From contig CAZXXS010000122.1 of assembly GCA_964644845.1 (NCBI GenBank), positions 1 through 64,000 on the forward strand: 64,000 nt of DNA, written 5' to 3'. The stretch comes from Geothermovivens sp964644845 (GTDB lineage: Bacteria > Zhuqueibacterota > Zhuqueibacteria > Oleimicrobiales > Geothermoviventaceae). Each line of letters opens with the position of its first letter. Within the stretch, counting starts at the first letter, position 1. The notes below the pieces were generated by a model. The model worked only from the letters and a program-made list of their open reading frames with translations, did no database searches and had not been told where the DNA came from. A program made the translations under genes and the position numbers. Below, piece after piece: positions 8,816 to 16,576 of this stretch.

Positions 8816-10075
8816 TCACCCAGTAGCACCTTTCAATCTGTACAGTACCTCTCCCGCTTTTGGCACATACAGAATCCCTTCGTCCTCGCGGTTTTTCCAT
8901 TCCTCTGGATCGATTGTGCGCGGGTCGCGGTACCCCAGGTTGATTCGACGGCACCGTTCTTCAGGAATACCGGTGGCGAGCACTACGTTGATCCGTGGCC
9001 TCTCCACACCGTTTTCGAATGTCCCGATTCCTTTAACGTGCGTTGAGTGTGCCATCACACCGCCGGGCACATCTTTGAACTTGTCCCACTGTTTCAGGAA
9101 ATAGTCGCGCACATGGTAACCGATCCGATCGAGGATTTTGCCGTGCGTGTACGAGACCTCCGTGATGTGAGGCCCGTAGATGATCAACTCGCCACCGTCC
9201 GCCACCACGGGTTCCAGCTTGTACATGCATTTGCCAGCGGTCCACAGGTCGTCGTACATCGTCGGGCACACCGAAAGTACCCGTTCAAAGGGGCGATCCA
9301 CGTAGACGACGTGGATCTGAGCCGACAGGTCAGCGGCATCGCTGAACGCTTCTTCGGGCGTCCCGATGAAAAGCCCGTGGAGCCCTTCGTCCGTGGTGAC
9401 CATGCTCAGGCAAAGTTTGGGCATGTCCAGCAACTGGGCCGCTCGGTCCACAACCCGCCGCACCGGATTCCATTTGGTGCCGATGATCTTCATGTTCGTG
9501 ATCACGGCGCCAAGCCAGTGGAAGAAATTGATGATGTCTGGCCCTGCGATGCCGGGAAAGAGGTACTTGTTTCCGCCCGAAAACCCGACCACCTCGTGAG
9601 GGAAGGTGGGTCCAGCAATCATCAGGACGTCGTAGTTAAGCACCAGCTTGTTCAGGGCAACGGGTACATCCTGTTCCATCAGCCCTTCGGTGATTTCAGC
9701 GATTTCGGAGGCGGGAATGGTGCCCAGCAGCGCCAGGGTCTCGGGATCGTCCCAGCGATGGTTGTACACATCCACCGACCCGTAGCGACGACCCCACTCC
9801 TCGGCCGACACCCCTAAGTGTTTCAGAATGCGCTCCTGGGACATGACCGGATGAGTCCCGAGGGCAATCAGAAAATCCAGTTTACTGACCCTGGGCAGCA
9901 GCAAGTCTGTGAACATCCGGAAGAACAGCGGCACGGGTGCCGTGCGCGTAGTGTCGGGAATCAACACAATGACACGCTTACCGTCCAGGTCCTCGCGCTC
10001 AAAAGCCTCGTTGGCAAGAGCGTAGACCTCCTCTTCTGTCAGGACTCTGTCTGTGTAGCCTTTGCCGATGGTCAT
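8816..10075 (-). CDS. LarA-like (lactate racemase family) protein
   Basis: The 419-aa protein matches the LarA family (former DUF2088). Members use a nickel-pincer nucleotide to racemise or epimerise alpha-hydroxy acids. Visible features are the N-terminal VIVLIPDTTRTAP segment, ALGTHPVMSQERI (family TH motif), and PHEVVGFSGGNKYLFPG, which contains the conserved His and Lys region. No cofactor-synthesis genes (larB, larC, larE) are in the window. Its place at the end of a sugar-acid operon suggests a hydroxy-acid or sugar-acid substrate rather than lactate; that is inference. The start ATG at 10075 has GGAG about 8 nt upstream and lies 14 nt after the stop of the HNH-like gene, so they are probably co-transcribed. 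Confidence 0.75.
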   Translation of the reverse strand: MTIGKGYTDRVLTEEEVYALANEAFEREDLDGKRVIVLIPDTTRTAPVPLFFRMFTDLLLPRVSKLDFLIALGTHPVMSQERILKHLGVSAEEWGRRYGSVDVYNHRWDDPETLALLGTIPASEIAEITEGLMEQDVPVALNKLVLNYDVLMIAGPTFPHEVVGFSGGNKYLFPGIAGPDIINFFHWLGAVITNMKIIGTKWNPVRRVVDRAAQLLDMPKLCLSMVTTDEGLHGLFIGTPEEAFSDAADLSAQIHVVYVDRPFERVLSVCPTMYDDLWTAGKCMYKLEPVVADGGELIIYGPHITEVSYTHGKILDRIGYHVRDYFLKQWDKFKDVPGGVMAHSTHVKGIGTFENGVERPRINVVLATGIPEERCRRINLGYRDPRTIDPEEWKNREDEGILYVPKAGEVLYRLKGATG

Positions 10076-10089
10076 TTCCCGTCTCCAGT

Positions 10090-10875
10090 TTAGAGCCTCG
10101 TCAACGCTCGCTTAAATACTGACTTACCCGTCGTTAACGTCCCCGAAAGGAACGGGATATCCCGCAAATTCCGAGGGAAAACAAGAAACTTTCCTTCCTC
10201 TCGCAGCGAAATGAATCGGCGCTTGGGGGCCTCCCGTACAAAAATGGCCCAGGCCAATCCGGCACAAACCAGCCTAACAATCGTGGCTCCTTCCCAAGAA
10301 ATCACACTGGGCATCAAGACAATCTGGGACAAGGCTTTGTTGAAAACTTTCCCCAGCCCGGCGGTTTCATCTACGGGAAGCAGGGCAGTGACGGCAAACA
10401 CGGACTCTGAACCGGGATCACGGTCCAACAGCATAGTTTTCAGATCTGCCTCGCAACTACGGTCCAAACGGACCTCCCGAAAGTAGCTCAGCTGAGCAAT
10501 GGACATTCTGAACAAATTGAGAATCCAGAACAGCTTCAGTTTTTCGTAGTCAACTGGCCTAAATCCAAGTGCCCTGTACTGCAACGAAATAGGCTCTTGA
10601 ACTCTCGGTAGGACCTTTTGAGTAAGAAATCTTTCAGCGTACCTCTCGATGTCCGAAAAACTGTTGTCGCAGGATTGGCAGAGCAAAGGCTGCGTAGGCC
10701 CGTCCTGGGTGATTCTTATGCCAGCTTTTTCTCCGATCTTCAACTCGGCCATTCTGTGTCGGTCACTGGCATCACGCATGTCCTTGAACATCCACTTGGG
10801 CAAAACATGCGACTCGGCGAGTTCGGTCTCGCGACCACACAACCTACACACCCCAACCACTTTCGTTCTCGGCAC
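10090..10875 (-). CDS. HNH-like zinc-binding protein of unknown function
   Basis: A 261-aa protein with an N-terminal zinc-site signature CRLCG, then ESHVLPKW, then CQSCDNSFSDIE about 50 residues later. This Cx2C-SHxxP-Cx2C-N layout is seen in HNH-endonuclease-like proteins, where N and H help form the metal site. The remaining 180 residues, with a hydrophobic stretch LVCAGLAWAIF near residue 220, match nothing I know. The frame is open to 10920, but the GTG at 10875 follows GGGGTGAG and lies 13 nt after the stop of the SDR gene, which favours coupled translation. A nuclease-like gene inside a sugar operon is unexpected. The function is not known; DNA cleavage is only a structural guess. Confidence 0.6.
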   Translation of the reverse strand: MPRTKVVGVCRLCGRETELAESHVLPKWMFKDMRDASDRHRMAELKIGEKAGIRITQDGPTQPLLCQSCDNSFSDIERYAERFLTQKVLPRVQEPISLQYRALGFRPVDYEKLKLFWILNLFRMSIAQLSYFREVRLDRSCEADLKTMLLDRDPGSESVFAVTALLPVDETAGLGKVFNKALSQIVLMPSVISWEGATIVRLVCAGLAWAIFVREAPKRRFISLREEGKFLVFPRNLRDIPFLSGTLTTGKSVFKRALTRL

Positions 10876-10888
10876 GTTCTCACCCCTG

Positions 10889-11656
10889 TCACAAATTCGC
10901 CAGCCAGCCGCCATCCACAAACAAAATGTGGCCGGTTACGTAGCTGCTCGCCTCCGAAGCCAGGAAAACAGCCGCTCCCACCAGTTCTTCTGGCTGCCCC
11001 CAGCGCCCAAGCGGCGCTCGCCGTTTCACCCAGGCGTCCAGTTCGGGATTCTCTTGCAGAGGTCTCGTCATTTCAGTGGCGAAGTAGCCAGGGGCAATGG
11101 CGTTCACACGAATGCCGTGCTGAGCCCACTCCACAGCCAGCGCGCGTGTAAGCTGCCGAATACCGCCTTTGCTCACCGTGTAGGCCACAGTTGTTGGCCG
11201 GTGCCCCTCGCACATCAGCGAGCCAATGTTCACGATGTTACCTGGTTTGCCGCTTGAGATGCGTTCCCGCGCAAAGGCCTGGCTCAGTGCAAAAACGGCC
11301 GTCAGATTCACCTCCAGCACAGCTCGCCAGTCCTCAAGCGAAATGTCCTTGGCCAGCGCCCGACGCTGGATCCCGGCGACATTTACGAGCACGTCGACCC
11401 CACCGGTGGCCTCGACAATCCGACGGTAGAGCTCCGGGATTTCATCAACCCTGCTGAGGTCAAATGGAAACACCCACGCCCGCCGCCTCTTGTGCGCAAC
11501 GCGTCCGGCCACACGTTCAAGAGCTTCGCGGTTGCGGGCAACCAACACCACGTCGGCCCCGAAATCGACCAGACCTTCCGCCAACGTCTGGCCGAGTCCC
11601 CGGCTTGCTCCTGTGACCAGGGCCACCTTGCCCGTCAAGTCGAACAGTTTGCCCAC
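10889..11656 (-). CDS. SDR oxidoreductase, KduD / gluconate 5-dehydrogenase-like
   Basis: A 255-aa classical short-chain dehydrogenase. TGASRGLGQ binds the cofactor, NVAGIQRR follows strand 4, and the catalytic Ser and YTVSK are at about residues 143 and 155. The C-terminus FVDGGWLA resembles KduD (2-deoxy-D-gluconate 3-dehydrogenase) and gluconate 5-dehydrogenases. The likely role is interconversion of a keto-sugar acid and its alcohol in the cytoplasm. It follows the 6-phosphogluconate dehydrogenase gene, from which a terminator-like hairpin separates it, and precedes the HNH-like and LarA-like genes by 13-14 nt gaps. The exact substrate cannot be read from sequence. Confidence 0.8.
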   Translation of the reverse strand: MGKLFDLTGKVALVTGASRGLGQTLAEGLVDFGADVVLVARNREALERVAGRVAHKRRRAWVFPFDLSRVDEIPELYRRIVEATGGVDVLVNVAGIQRRALAKDISLEDWRAVLEVNLTAVFALSQAFARERISSGKPGNIVNIGSLMCEGHRPTTVAYTVSKGGIRQLTRALAVEWAQHGIRVNAIAPGYFATEMTRPLQENPELDAWVKRRAPLGRWGQPEELVGAAVFLASEASSYVTGHILFVDGGWLANL

Positions 11657-11682
11657 GCTTCGCCTCCTCCTCTCAAAAGACG

Positions 11683-11708
11683 CGGGGCTGCCCTCTTGAG
11701 CAGCCCCG
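11683..11708 (-). terminator. Terminator-like hairpin after the 6PGDH gene
   Basis: On the minus strand a 9-bp stem (CGGGGCTGC pairing with GCAGCCCCG, loop of 8) begins 18 nt past the 6PGDH stop and is followed by CGTCTTTTG. The T-run is short, so partial read-through into the downstream SDR gene is likely. Confidence 0.65.
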
Positions 11709-11725
11709 TCGCTCTCTTCATCCCG

Positions 11726-13177
11726 TTAGGCTACGTAAGCAGTGGACGCCGTGCCGCCACCAAGTCCGGCCCAGTCCGTGTGGAAAAACTCGCCGCGCGG
11801 TTTGTCCACGCGCTCGTACTGGTGCGCACCAAAGTAGTCGCGCATGGCCTGCAGCAGATTGGCAGGCAGGCGGTCGCTTCGGTAACCGTCGTAGTACGCC
11901 AGCGCAGCAGCCGTGGCCGGAATTGGCACACCAAGGCGTACAGCCTCTGCGGCCACGCGCCGCCAACTCTCCTGCGACGCCTCAATCTTCTCCCGGAAAA
12001 ACGGATCCAGCATCAGATTTGCCAGATCAGGCTGCTTGTCGAACGCTTCCTTGATCTTACCCAGAAAAACGGACCGGATGATGCAGCCATTTCGCCAGAG
12101 CAACGCAATGTTGCCGAAGTTCAGATTCCAGTCGTAGACCTTTGAGGCCGAACGCATCAGCGTGAAGCCTTGCGCGTACGAAACAATCTTCGACGCGTAC
12201 AGTGCCTTGCGGATGTCCTCCAGAAAAGCCCGACGATCACCATCGAACGTTGCAGACGGGCCGCGCAACACCTTCGACGCAGCGACGCGCTCTTCCTTCA
12301 TGGCGGACAGAAAGCGCGCAAAGACCGCCTCTGTGATCAGCGTGAGCGGAATGCCCTCGTCCAGCGACTCCATCGCTGTCCACTTGCCTGTGCCTTTCTG
12401 ACCTGCCGTGTCCAGGATTTTGTCTACCAGCGGCTGGCCGTCTTCGTCTTTGAAAGCCAGAATGTGCGACGTGATTTCTACCAGGTAGCTGTTCAGCTCG
12501 CCCTTGTTCCACTCGGCGAACGTTTCAGCCATCTCGTCCGGCGTCATGCCAAGCACGTGCTTCATCAAGTGGTAGCTTTCGCAAATGAGCTGGATGTCGC
12601 CGTACTCGATGCCGTTGTGAACCATTTTCACGAAATGGCCAGCGCCGTTCGGACCAACCCAGTCTGCGCAGGGCGAGCCGTCATCCACCTTGGCAGCGAT
12701 GGCCTGAAAGATCGGTTGCACGTGTTCCCAAGCCGCCGGGGAACCACCAGGCATGATGCTCGGACCGCGCAGGGCTCCTTCCTCGCCGCCGGAAATGCCC
12801 GTACCGATGTACAGTAGTCCCTTACTCTCAACGTACTCCGTCCTGCGTATCGTGTCCTTGAAGTACGAATTCCCACCGTCAATGATGATGTCGCCGGGTT
12901 CCAGCAGAGGAATCAGCTTGTCGATGAAGTCATCCACTGGCTTCCCGGCCTTGACCATCAGCATCACTTTGCGCGGCCGTTTGAGCGACTGGACGAGCTC
13001 TTCCAGACTGTGCGTGCCTTTGATGTTCTTCCCCTTGCCGCGACCATTTACGAAACGATCCACCTTTTCAACGGTACGGTTGTAAACGGCAACACAAAAG
13101 CCCTTGCTTTCCATGTTCAGCGCCAGGTTCTCGCCCATGACGGCGAGACCAATCAGGCCAATGTCGCATTTGTCCAT
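11726..13177 (-). CDS. gnd: 6-phosphogluconate dehydrogenase (decarboxylating)
   Basis: A full-length 483-aa enzyme that oxidises 6-phosphogluconate to ribulose 5-phosphate, CO2 and NADPH in the oxidative pentose phosphate pathway. Visible features are the Rossmann motif GLAVMGENLALNM, Arg in YNRTVEKV (NADP preference), GISGGEEGALRGPS, the catalytic Lys/Asn/Glu region GAGHFVKMVHNGIEYGD, and KGTGKWT with the C-terminal tail THFTDWAG-like HTDWAGLGG. It lies inside the sugar-acid gene run, between the zinc dehydrogenase and the KduD-like SDR. Upstream there is a good AAGGAGG-type ribosome binding site. Its length and motifs place it in the long dimeric Gnd class. Confidence 0.95.
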   Translation of the reverse strand: MDKCDIGLIGLAVMGENLALNMESKGFCVAVYNRTVEKVDRFVNGRGKGKNIKGTHSLEELVQSLKRPRKVMLMVKAGKPVDDFIDKLIPLLEPGDIIIDGGNSYFKDTIRRTEYVESKGLLYIGTGISGGEEGALRGPSIMPGGSPAAWEHVQPIFQAIAAKVDDGSPCADWVGPNGAGHFVKMVHNGIEYGDIQLICESYHLMKHVLGMTPDEMAETFAEWNKGELNSYLVEITSHILAFKDEDGQPLVDKILDTAGQKGTGKWTAMESLDEGIPLTLITEAVFARFLSAMKEERVAASKVLRGPSATFDGDRRAFLEDIRKALYASKIVSYAQGFTLMRSASKVYDWNLNFGNIALLWRNGCIIRSVFLGKIKEAFDKQPDLANLMLDPFFREKIEASQESWRRVAAEAVRLGVPIPATAAALAYYDGYRSDRLPANLLQAMRDYFGAHQYERVDKPRGEFFHTDWAGLGGGTASTAYVA

Positions 13178-13281
13178 TGCTTTCCTCCTTGCATTCGCTG
13201 CGTTGTCAACATCCCACCTCTGCTCGTTGAGAAAAAATCACGGTGTTGTCCCTGGAGCACCGATCACGACCCCGCGTCATT

Positions 13282-14319
13282 CTACGCCCACGGATCGATC
13301 GCCATTTTCAGCACCTTATCTTTGCCCTTCTCGAACATTTCGAAAGCTTCCGGCAGATCCGCAAGAGGCAGCACGTGTGAAACGATCGTCTCCGCATCGA
13401 TCTTGCCGGATTCGAGAACTCGCACTGCTTGCGGGAACGTGAAGGGCGGCATCTTCGCGCCGAGAATGGTCAGTTCTTTCAGAAAAACCTCGTACGGACT
13501 AATCGTCACGCGCCCATCCTCAGGACTGACACCGAAAAGCATGAGCGTACCCCCCGGGCGAACCAAGCCGAAGCCTTCTTGTACAGCGCTCGGATCGCCG
13601 GTGGCATCCACAACGACGTCGAAACCGTCCGGGCTCACGTCGCGCACAGCGCGACCGATCTGCCCCTTCTTGACGGCGAACGCGTGGGTCGCCCCGAGCC
13701 GCCCTGCCACTTCGGCTCGCTCCGAAACGACGTCCACCTGGGTGATTTCTGCCCCTTCGACACCCTGCAACATCTGATTCCACAGCAAACCGATCGGTCC
13801 AGCCCCAAGGATCAGCACTTTGCTGCCTGCAGACGCTTGCAACCGCTCGTAACCTCGCACCACACAGGCCAGCGGCTCCACCAGAGCGCCTGCTTTCAGA
13901 GGCATGTCGTCACGAAGTGGAAACAGTCGTTCGCGTGTGGCCACCGTGTACTGAGTGTAACCGCCGGTCATGTGGTACCCCATGTTCCTCATGTTCGGGC
14001 ACAAATTGGGACGTCCGCTTTGGCAAAACTCACAGTGACCGCAAGGTACCACCGGATCGACTGCCACCCTCTGGCCGGGTGTTAGATCCTTCACTGCGAC
14101 ACCCATTTCCACAACTTCGGCCACGATTTCGTGGCCCAGCACAACCGGCGGTTTTGCAAGAGGAACTTCGCCGTGGAACAGGTGCAAATCGGTTCCGCAA
14201 ACTCCGCACAACAGAACCTTCAGCAAAACCTCGTCCGGTTTCAGGTCACCAATGGTGACCTCCTGAAACTCCAGGACGTCTTTCTCAACGTAGACGGCTG
14301 CACGACTCTTCCACGCCAT
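13282..14319 (-). CDS. Zinc-dependent alcohol/polyol dehydrogenase (MDR family)
   Basis: A 345-aa medium-chain dehydrogenase. Catalytic zinc ligands are in CGVCGTDLH and LGHEIVAEV. The structural zinc loop has four Cys (CGHCEFCQSGRPNLC). The nucleotide-binding segment is VLILGAGPIGLL. It resembles sorbitol, threonine and L-idonate-type dehydrogenases, so it probably oxidises a sugar alcohol or sugar acid with NAD(P). It sits 65 nt downstream of the mannonate-oxidoreductase-like SDR and 104 nt upstream of gnd on the same strand. The start ATG at 14319 is preceded by AAGGAGGGG. The substrate is unknown. Confidence 0.85.
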   Translation of the reverse strand: MAWKSRAAVYVEKDVLEFQEVTIGDLKPDEVLLKVLLCGVCGTDLHLFHGEVPLAKPPVVLGHEIVAEVVEMGVAVKDLTPGQRVAVDPVVPCGHCEFCQSGRPNLCPNMRNMGYHMTGGYTQYTVATRERLFPLRDDMPLKAGALVEPLACVVRGYERLQASAGSKVLILGAGPIGLLWNQMLQGVEGAEITQVDVVSERAEVAGRLGATHAFAVKKGQIGRAVRDVSPDGFDVVVDATGDPSAVQEGFGLVRPGGTLMLFGVSPEDGRVTISPYEVFLKELTILGAKMPPFTFPQAVRVLESGKIDAETIVSHVLPLADLPEAFEMFEKGKDKVLKMAIDPWA

Positions 14320-14384
14320 CGTACCCCTCCTTTTCTGCTTGCGCCAGACAAGCTGTCCAGCCGACGTCGCTGGGCTGGCCTCAT

Positions 14385-15179
14385 TCAGATGGTCATGGCC
14401 GTAAAGCCGCCGTCGACACGAACGATCGCCCCGGTGACGAAACTCGAGGCTTTGTCAGATGCCAGCCAGATCATGGCCCCCACCAGCTCTTCCGCCTCGC
14501 CGAAGCGCCCCATCGGCGTGTGCCGCATGATGTCCCGAACGCGCTCCTCGGTCAGGATCTTGCGGTTCTGTTCGGCAGGGAAGAATCCGGGAGCAATTGC
14601 GTTCACACGAATCTTGTAGGGCGCCCATTCCCGGGCCAGCCACTGCGTCAGGTTGTTCACTCCCGCCTTCGAAACCGAGTACGTGAAAACCTTGGACAGT
14701 GGCGGACCAGACGACGCTGAAGAGAAATTGATGACGCTTCCACCCTCTCCCTGGTCGATCATACGCTTTCCGAAAACCTGGCAGGCCAGGAACATGCTCT
14801 TCAGATTCACGTCCAGGATCCGGTGCCATTCTTCTTCCGTGATTTCGAAGAAAGGCGTCGACGAGTTGATGCCCGGGGCGTTCACCAGAATGTCAATTCG
14901 ACCGAACGTGTCAATGATCTCCTGGTCCGCACGCTCCAGGTCTGCGCGGGAAGTTGCGTCTACAGCAATCGAGATCGCTTCGCCACCCAGTTCGCGGATT
15001 TCTTTCGCCCGGGCTTCAGCGTACTCTTTCTTCAGATCCAGAATCGCGACCTTAGCTCCCGCCTGGGCGTAGCCTTTGGCTACAGTGCCTGCAAGCACAC
15101 CTCCACCGCCGATCAAAGCGGCCACTTTGCCTTCGAGACCGAACATGCCTCGCAGGTACTCAGTTACCGAAATCGCCAT
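14385..15179 (-). CDS. SDR oxidoreductase, D-mannonate oxidoreductase-like
   Basis: A 264-aa short-chain dehydrogenase with an altered glycine motif GGGGVLAG, catalytic SSAS and YSVSK, and the family-typical stretch NAIAPGFFPAEQNRKIL and C-terminus VDGGFTAMTI. These two segments resemble SDR-type D-mannonate oxidoreductases (fructuronate reductase side of hexuronate breakdown). It probably reduces a keto-hexuronate or related keto acid. The frame is open to 15566, but that N-terminal part is a shadow of the upstream isomerase gene. ATG 15179 has GGAGGG just upstream and follows the isomerase stop by 76 nt. No uxuA (mannonate dehydratase) is in the window, so the pathway name is tentative. Confidence 0.75.
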   Translation of the reverse strand: MAISVTEYLRGMFGLEGKVAALIGGGGVLAGTVAKGYAQAGAKVAILDLKKEYAEARAKEIRELGGEAISIAVDATSRADLERADQEIIDTFGRIDILVNAPGINSSTPFFEITEEEWHRILDVNLKSMFLACQVFGKRMIDQGEGGSVINFSSASSGPPLSKVFTYSVSKAGVNNLTQWLAREWAPYKIRVNAIAPGFFPAEQNRKILTEERVRDIMRHTPMGRFGEAEELVGAMIWLASDKASSFVTGAIVRVDGGFTAMTI

Positions 15180-15255
15180 CTTCGCCCTCCGAATGTTTGC
15201 CCTTCCTTCTCCCCCGTCCTTTAGATTGAACGCGGTACGGTTCCCGCAGGACTCC

Positions 15256-16149
15256 TCACAGATCCAGCTTGCTGGCGAGCTCCTCAAGATAGGCTTTTGA
15301 CTTCCGGTAGGCAGCGTCGATGTCGGGCACATGCCCCACGTCCACGGCCACGTAGCCGTCGAAACCGTGTTTCTTGAGGGCCAAGAAGATCCCTTCGAAA
15401 TCGATTGTGCCCTCGCCAAGAGCCAGGTGCAAGTTGTCGCGGCCGTCGTTGTCAGCGACGTGGAGGTAACGGATGCGCGATCCGAGCTTCTCCACACTGA
15501 TCGGGAGAATTTCTTTCTGCGCATGCTGGTGTCCCGTGTCCAGTACAGCGCCGAAGTTGGGTTCATCCACGTGGTCCATCAAGCGCAGCAGGGCATCCGT
15601 GTTGCTGATGTTCTCGCCGACGCGCGGCTCCATTGTCAGCCACAGGCCGGCCTTAGCCGCACGTTGCGCACAGGTCTTCACCGTGTCGACCATCAATTGC
15701 CAGAACGCCCTGTAATCAAAGTCCTCCGGAATGCGTACTTTGAACTGACGCCCGTAATTCAAGGCTTCCTTGTAAGGCACCTCACCGACGAACTCTACCG
15801 GTGGAGTGAAGCTGTCCAGCTGGACCGTTTCCGCGCCGAAGTACTGAGCCAGCTCGACTCCGAGATCAAAGAGCTCCAGGGCGCGCTGTCTCTTTTTTTC
15901 GTCAAAGCTGAACGCATCCGGCAGAATAGGACAGAAATTGATGATCTTGACCCCAAGCTCGTCAGTAAGCTGCTTGAAGCGCTCCTTGTTCTCGGCCACC
16001 TCGAGCATGTTCTTTTCGCGCACGCCCTCCAGCTCCACGTACTCGAACCCCAGGGCAGCCATTTCCCTGAGCGCCCTCATGGCGTCGTCGATGCTCGGAG
16101 GGTAGCCGTATTTGCTGATGGCGTAAAGCCAACAGGCGCTGATTTTCAT
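15256..16149 (-). CDS. Sugar phosphate isomerase/epimerase family TIM-barrel protein
   Basis: A 297-aa protein of the xylose-isomerase-like TIM-barrel (AP endonuclease 2) family. Metal-ligand segments follow the expected order: YVELEGV, TMEPRVGE, VLDTGHQHA and LHVADNDGRDN, with Glu, Asp and His in the usual positions. Such enzymes epimerise or isomerise free sugars, inositols or keto-sugars in the cytoplasm. It is the first gene of the long minus-strand sugar operon. It has its own promoter (16226-16254) and two candidate operators in its leader, so it probably defines the operon's inducing substrate class. The start ATG at 16149 is preceded by GGGAGGAGCC. Confidence 0.8.
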   Translation of the reverse strand: MKISACWLYAISKYGYPPSIDDAMRALREMAALGFEYVELEGVREKNMLEVAENKERFKQLTDELGVKIINFCPILPDAFSFDEKKRQRALELFDLGVELAQYFGAETVQLDSFTPPVEFVGEVPYKEALNYGRQFKVRIPEDFDYRAFWQLMVDTVKTCAQRAAKAGLWLTMEPRVGENISNTDALLRLMDHVDEPNFGAVLDTGHQHAQKEILPISVEKLGSRIRYLHVADNDGRDNLHLALGEGTIDFEGIFLALKKHGFDGYVAVDVGHVPDIDAAYRKSKAYLEELASKLDL

Positions 16150-16176
16150 TTGGGCTCCTCCCAGGCTAATCGTCTT

Positions 16177-16192
16177 CTGTTAACGGTAACAG
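16177..16192 (-). promoter_or_regulatory. Palindromic operator CTGTTA-ACGG-TAACAG
   Basis: Perfect 6-bp arms around a 4-bp centre lie in the leader of the sugar operon, about 28-43 bp downstream of the predicted start site and 28 bp before the first codon. The TGTTAnnnnTAACA pattern with a central CG resembles LacI-family operators such as those of gluconate repressors. No cognate regulator is in the window. Confidence 0.55.
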
Positions 16193-16204
16193 AGGAAGCA
16201 AAAA

Positions 16205-16218
16205 AGAAAACGCTTACA
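16205..16218 (-). promoter_or_regulatory. cre-like LacI-family operator
   Basis: On the minus strand TGTAAGCGTTTTCT fits the catabolite-responsive (cre) type consensus TGNAANCGNWNNCW. It covers the predicted transcription start, where a bound repressor would block the promoter at 16226-16254. Its centre is 27 bp from the palindrome at 16177-16192. Confidence 0.5.
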
Positions 16219-16225
16219 GCGCTCA

Positions 16226-16254
16226 AATATAACGATTTGGCAACGAGCGGACAA
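16226..16254 (-). promoter_or_regulatory. Promoter of the sugar-acid operon
   Basis: On the minus strand TTGTCC (16249-16254), a 17-bp spacer and TATATT (16226-16231) predict initiation near 16219, 70 nt upstream of the isomerase start. Confidence 0.6.
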
Positions 16255-16498
16255 GGAGAAAGTTGAACAGGGAGTCCCCATTTCCTCGTCGGAACTTGCT
16301 GACACCTCAGAGCGGCTTGACTCTTGCAGGCAAAATTCTTTCCGGGAAGGAGCGGAAACTTAAAGATCGCCTTGGGTTTCCACCTGGGATTACTCATTCT
16401 CGGCCGGTTTGGAGGTAGCCCGGGACTCCCAGCAGGTTAGCTCACCGTGCCCGCGAACGGCCACGGGAGAGCACGCGAATCCCCTGGCAACTCCTCCC

Positions 16499-16527
16499 TT
16501 GCTTCCCTCGGTGCAAATCCGTATTTT
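16499..16527 (+). promoter_or_regulatory. Possible promoter of the MFS transporter
   Basis: TTGCTT (16499-16504), a 17-bp spacer and TATTTT (16522-16527) predict initiation about 43 nt before the ATG at 16577. It is weaker than the other promoters, but the GH38 gene at 20053 has a very similar one. Confidence 0.4.
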
Positions 16528-16576
16528 CGCCACAGTTCGTTCGACACCGTGGAATTCAGCCTGAAAGGGACAAACC

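Larger units (their letters stand above)
16150..16576. other. Divergent regulatory region, isomerase/MFS
   Basis: 427 bp between the sugar operon (-) and the MFS transporter (+). It holds the minus promoter, two operators and a weaker plus promoter. The middle part (about 16260-16490) shows nothing I can name. Confidence 0.6.

Noticed and set aside
13230..13270. T6 run after a short CGGTG/CACCG stem downstream of the zinc dehydrogenase gene
   Set aside because: The stem is only 5 bp with a large loop; not enough to call a terminator.
14244..14260. GGTCACC-AAT-GGTGACC inverted repeat with the same arms as the operator at 62695
   Set aside because: It lies inside the zinc dehydrogenase coding sequence with the arms in the opposite order and a 3-bp centre; likely a by-product of the codons.
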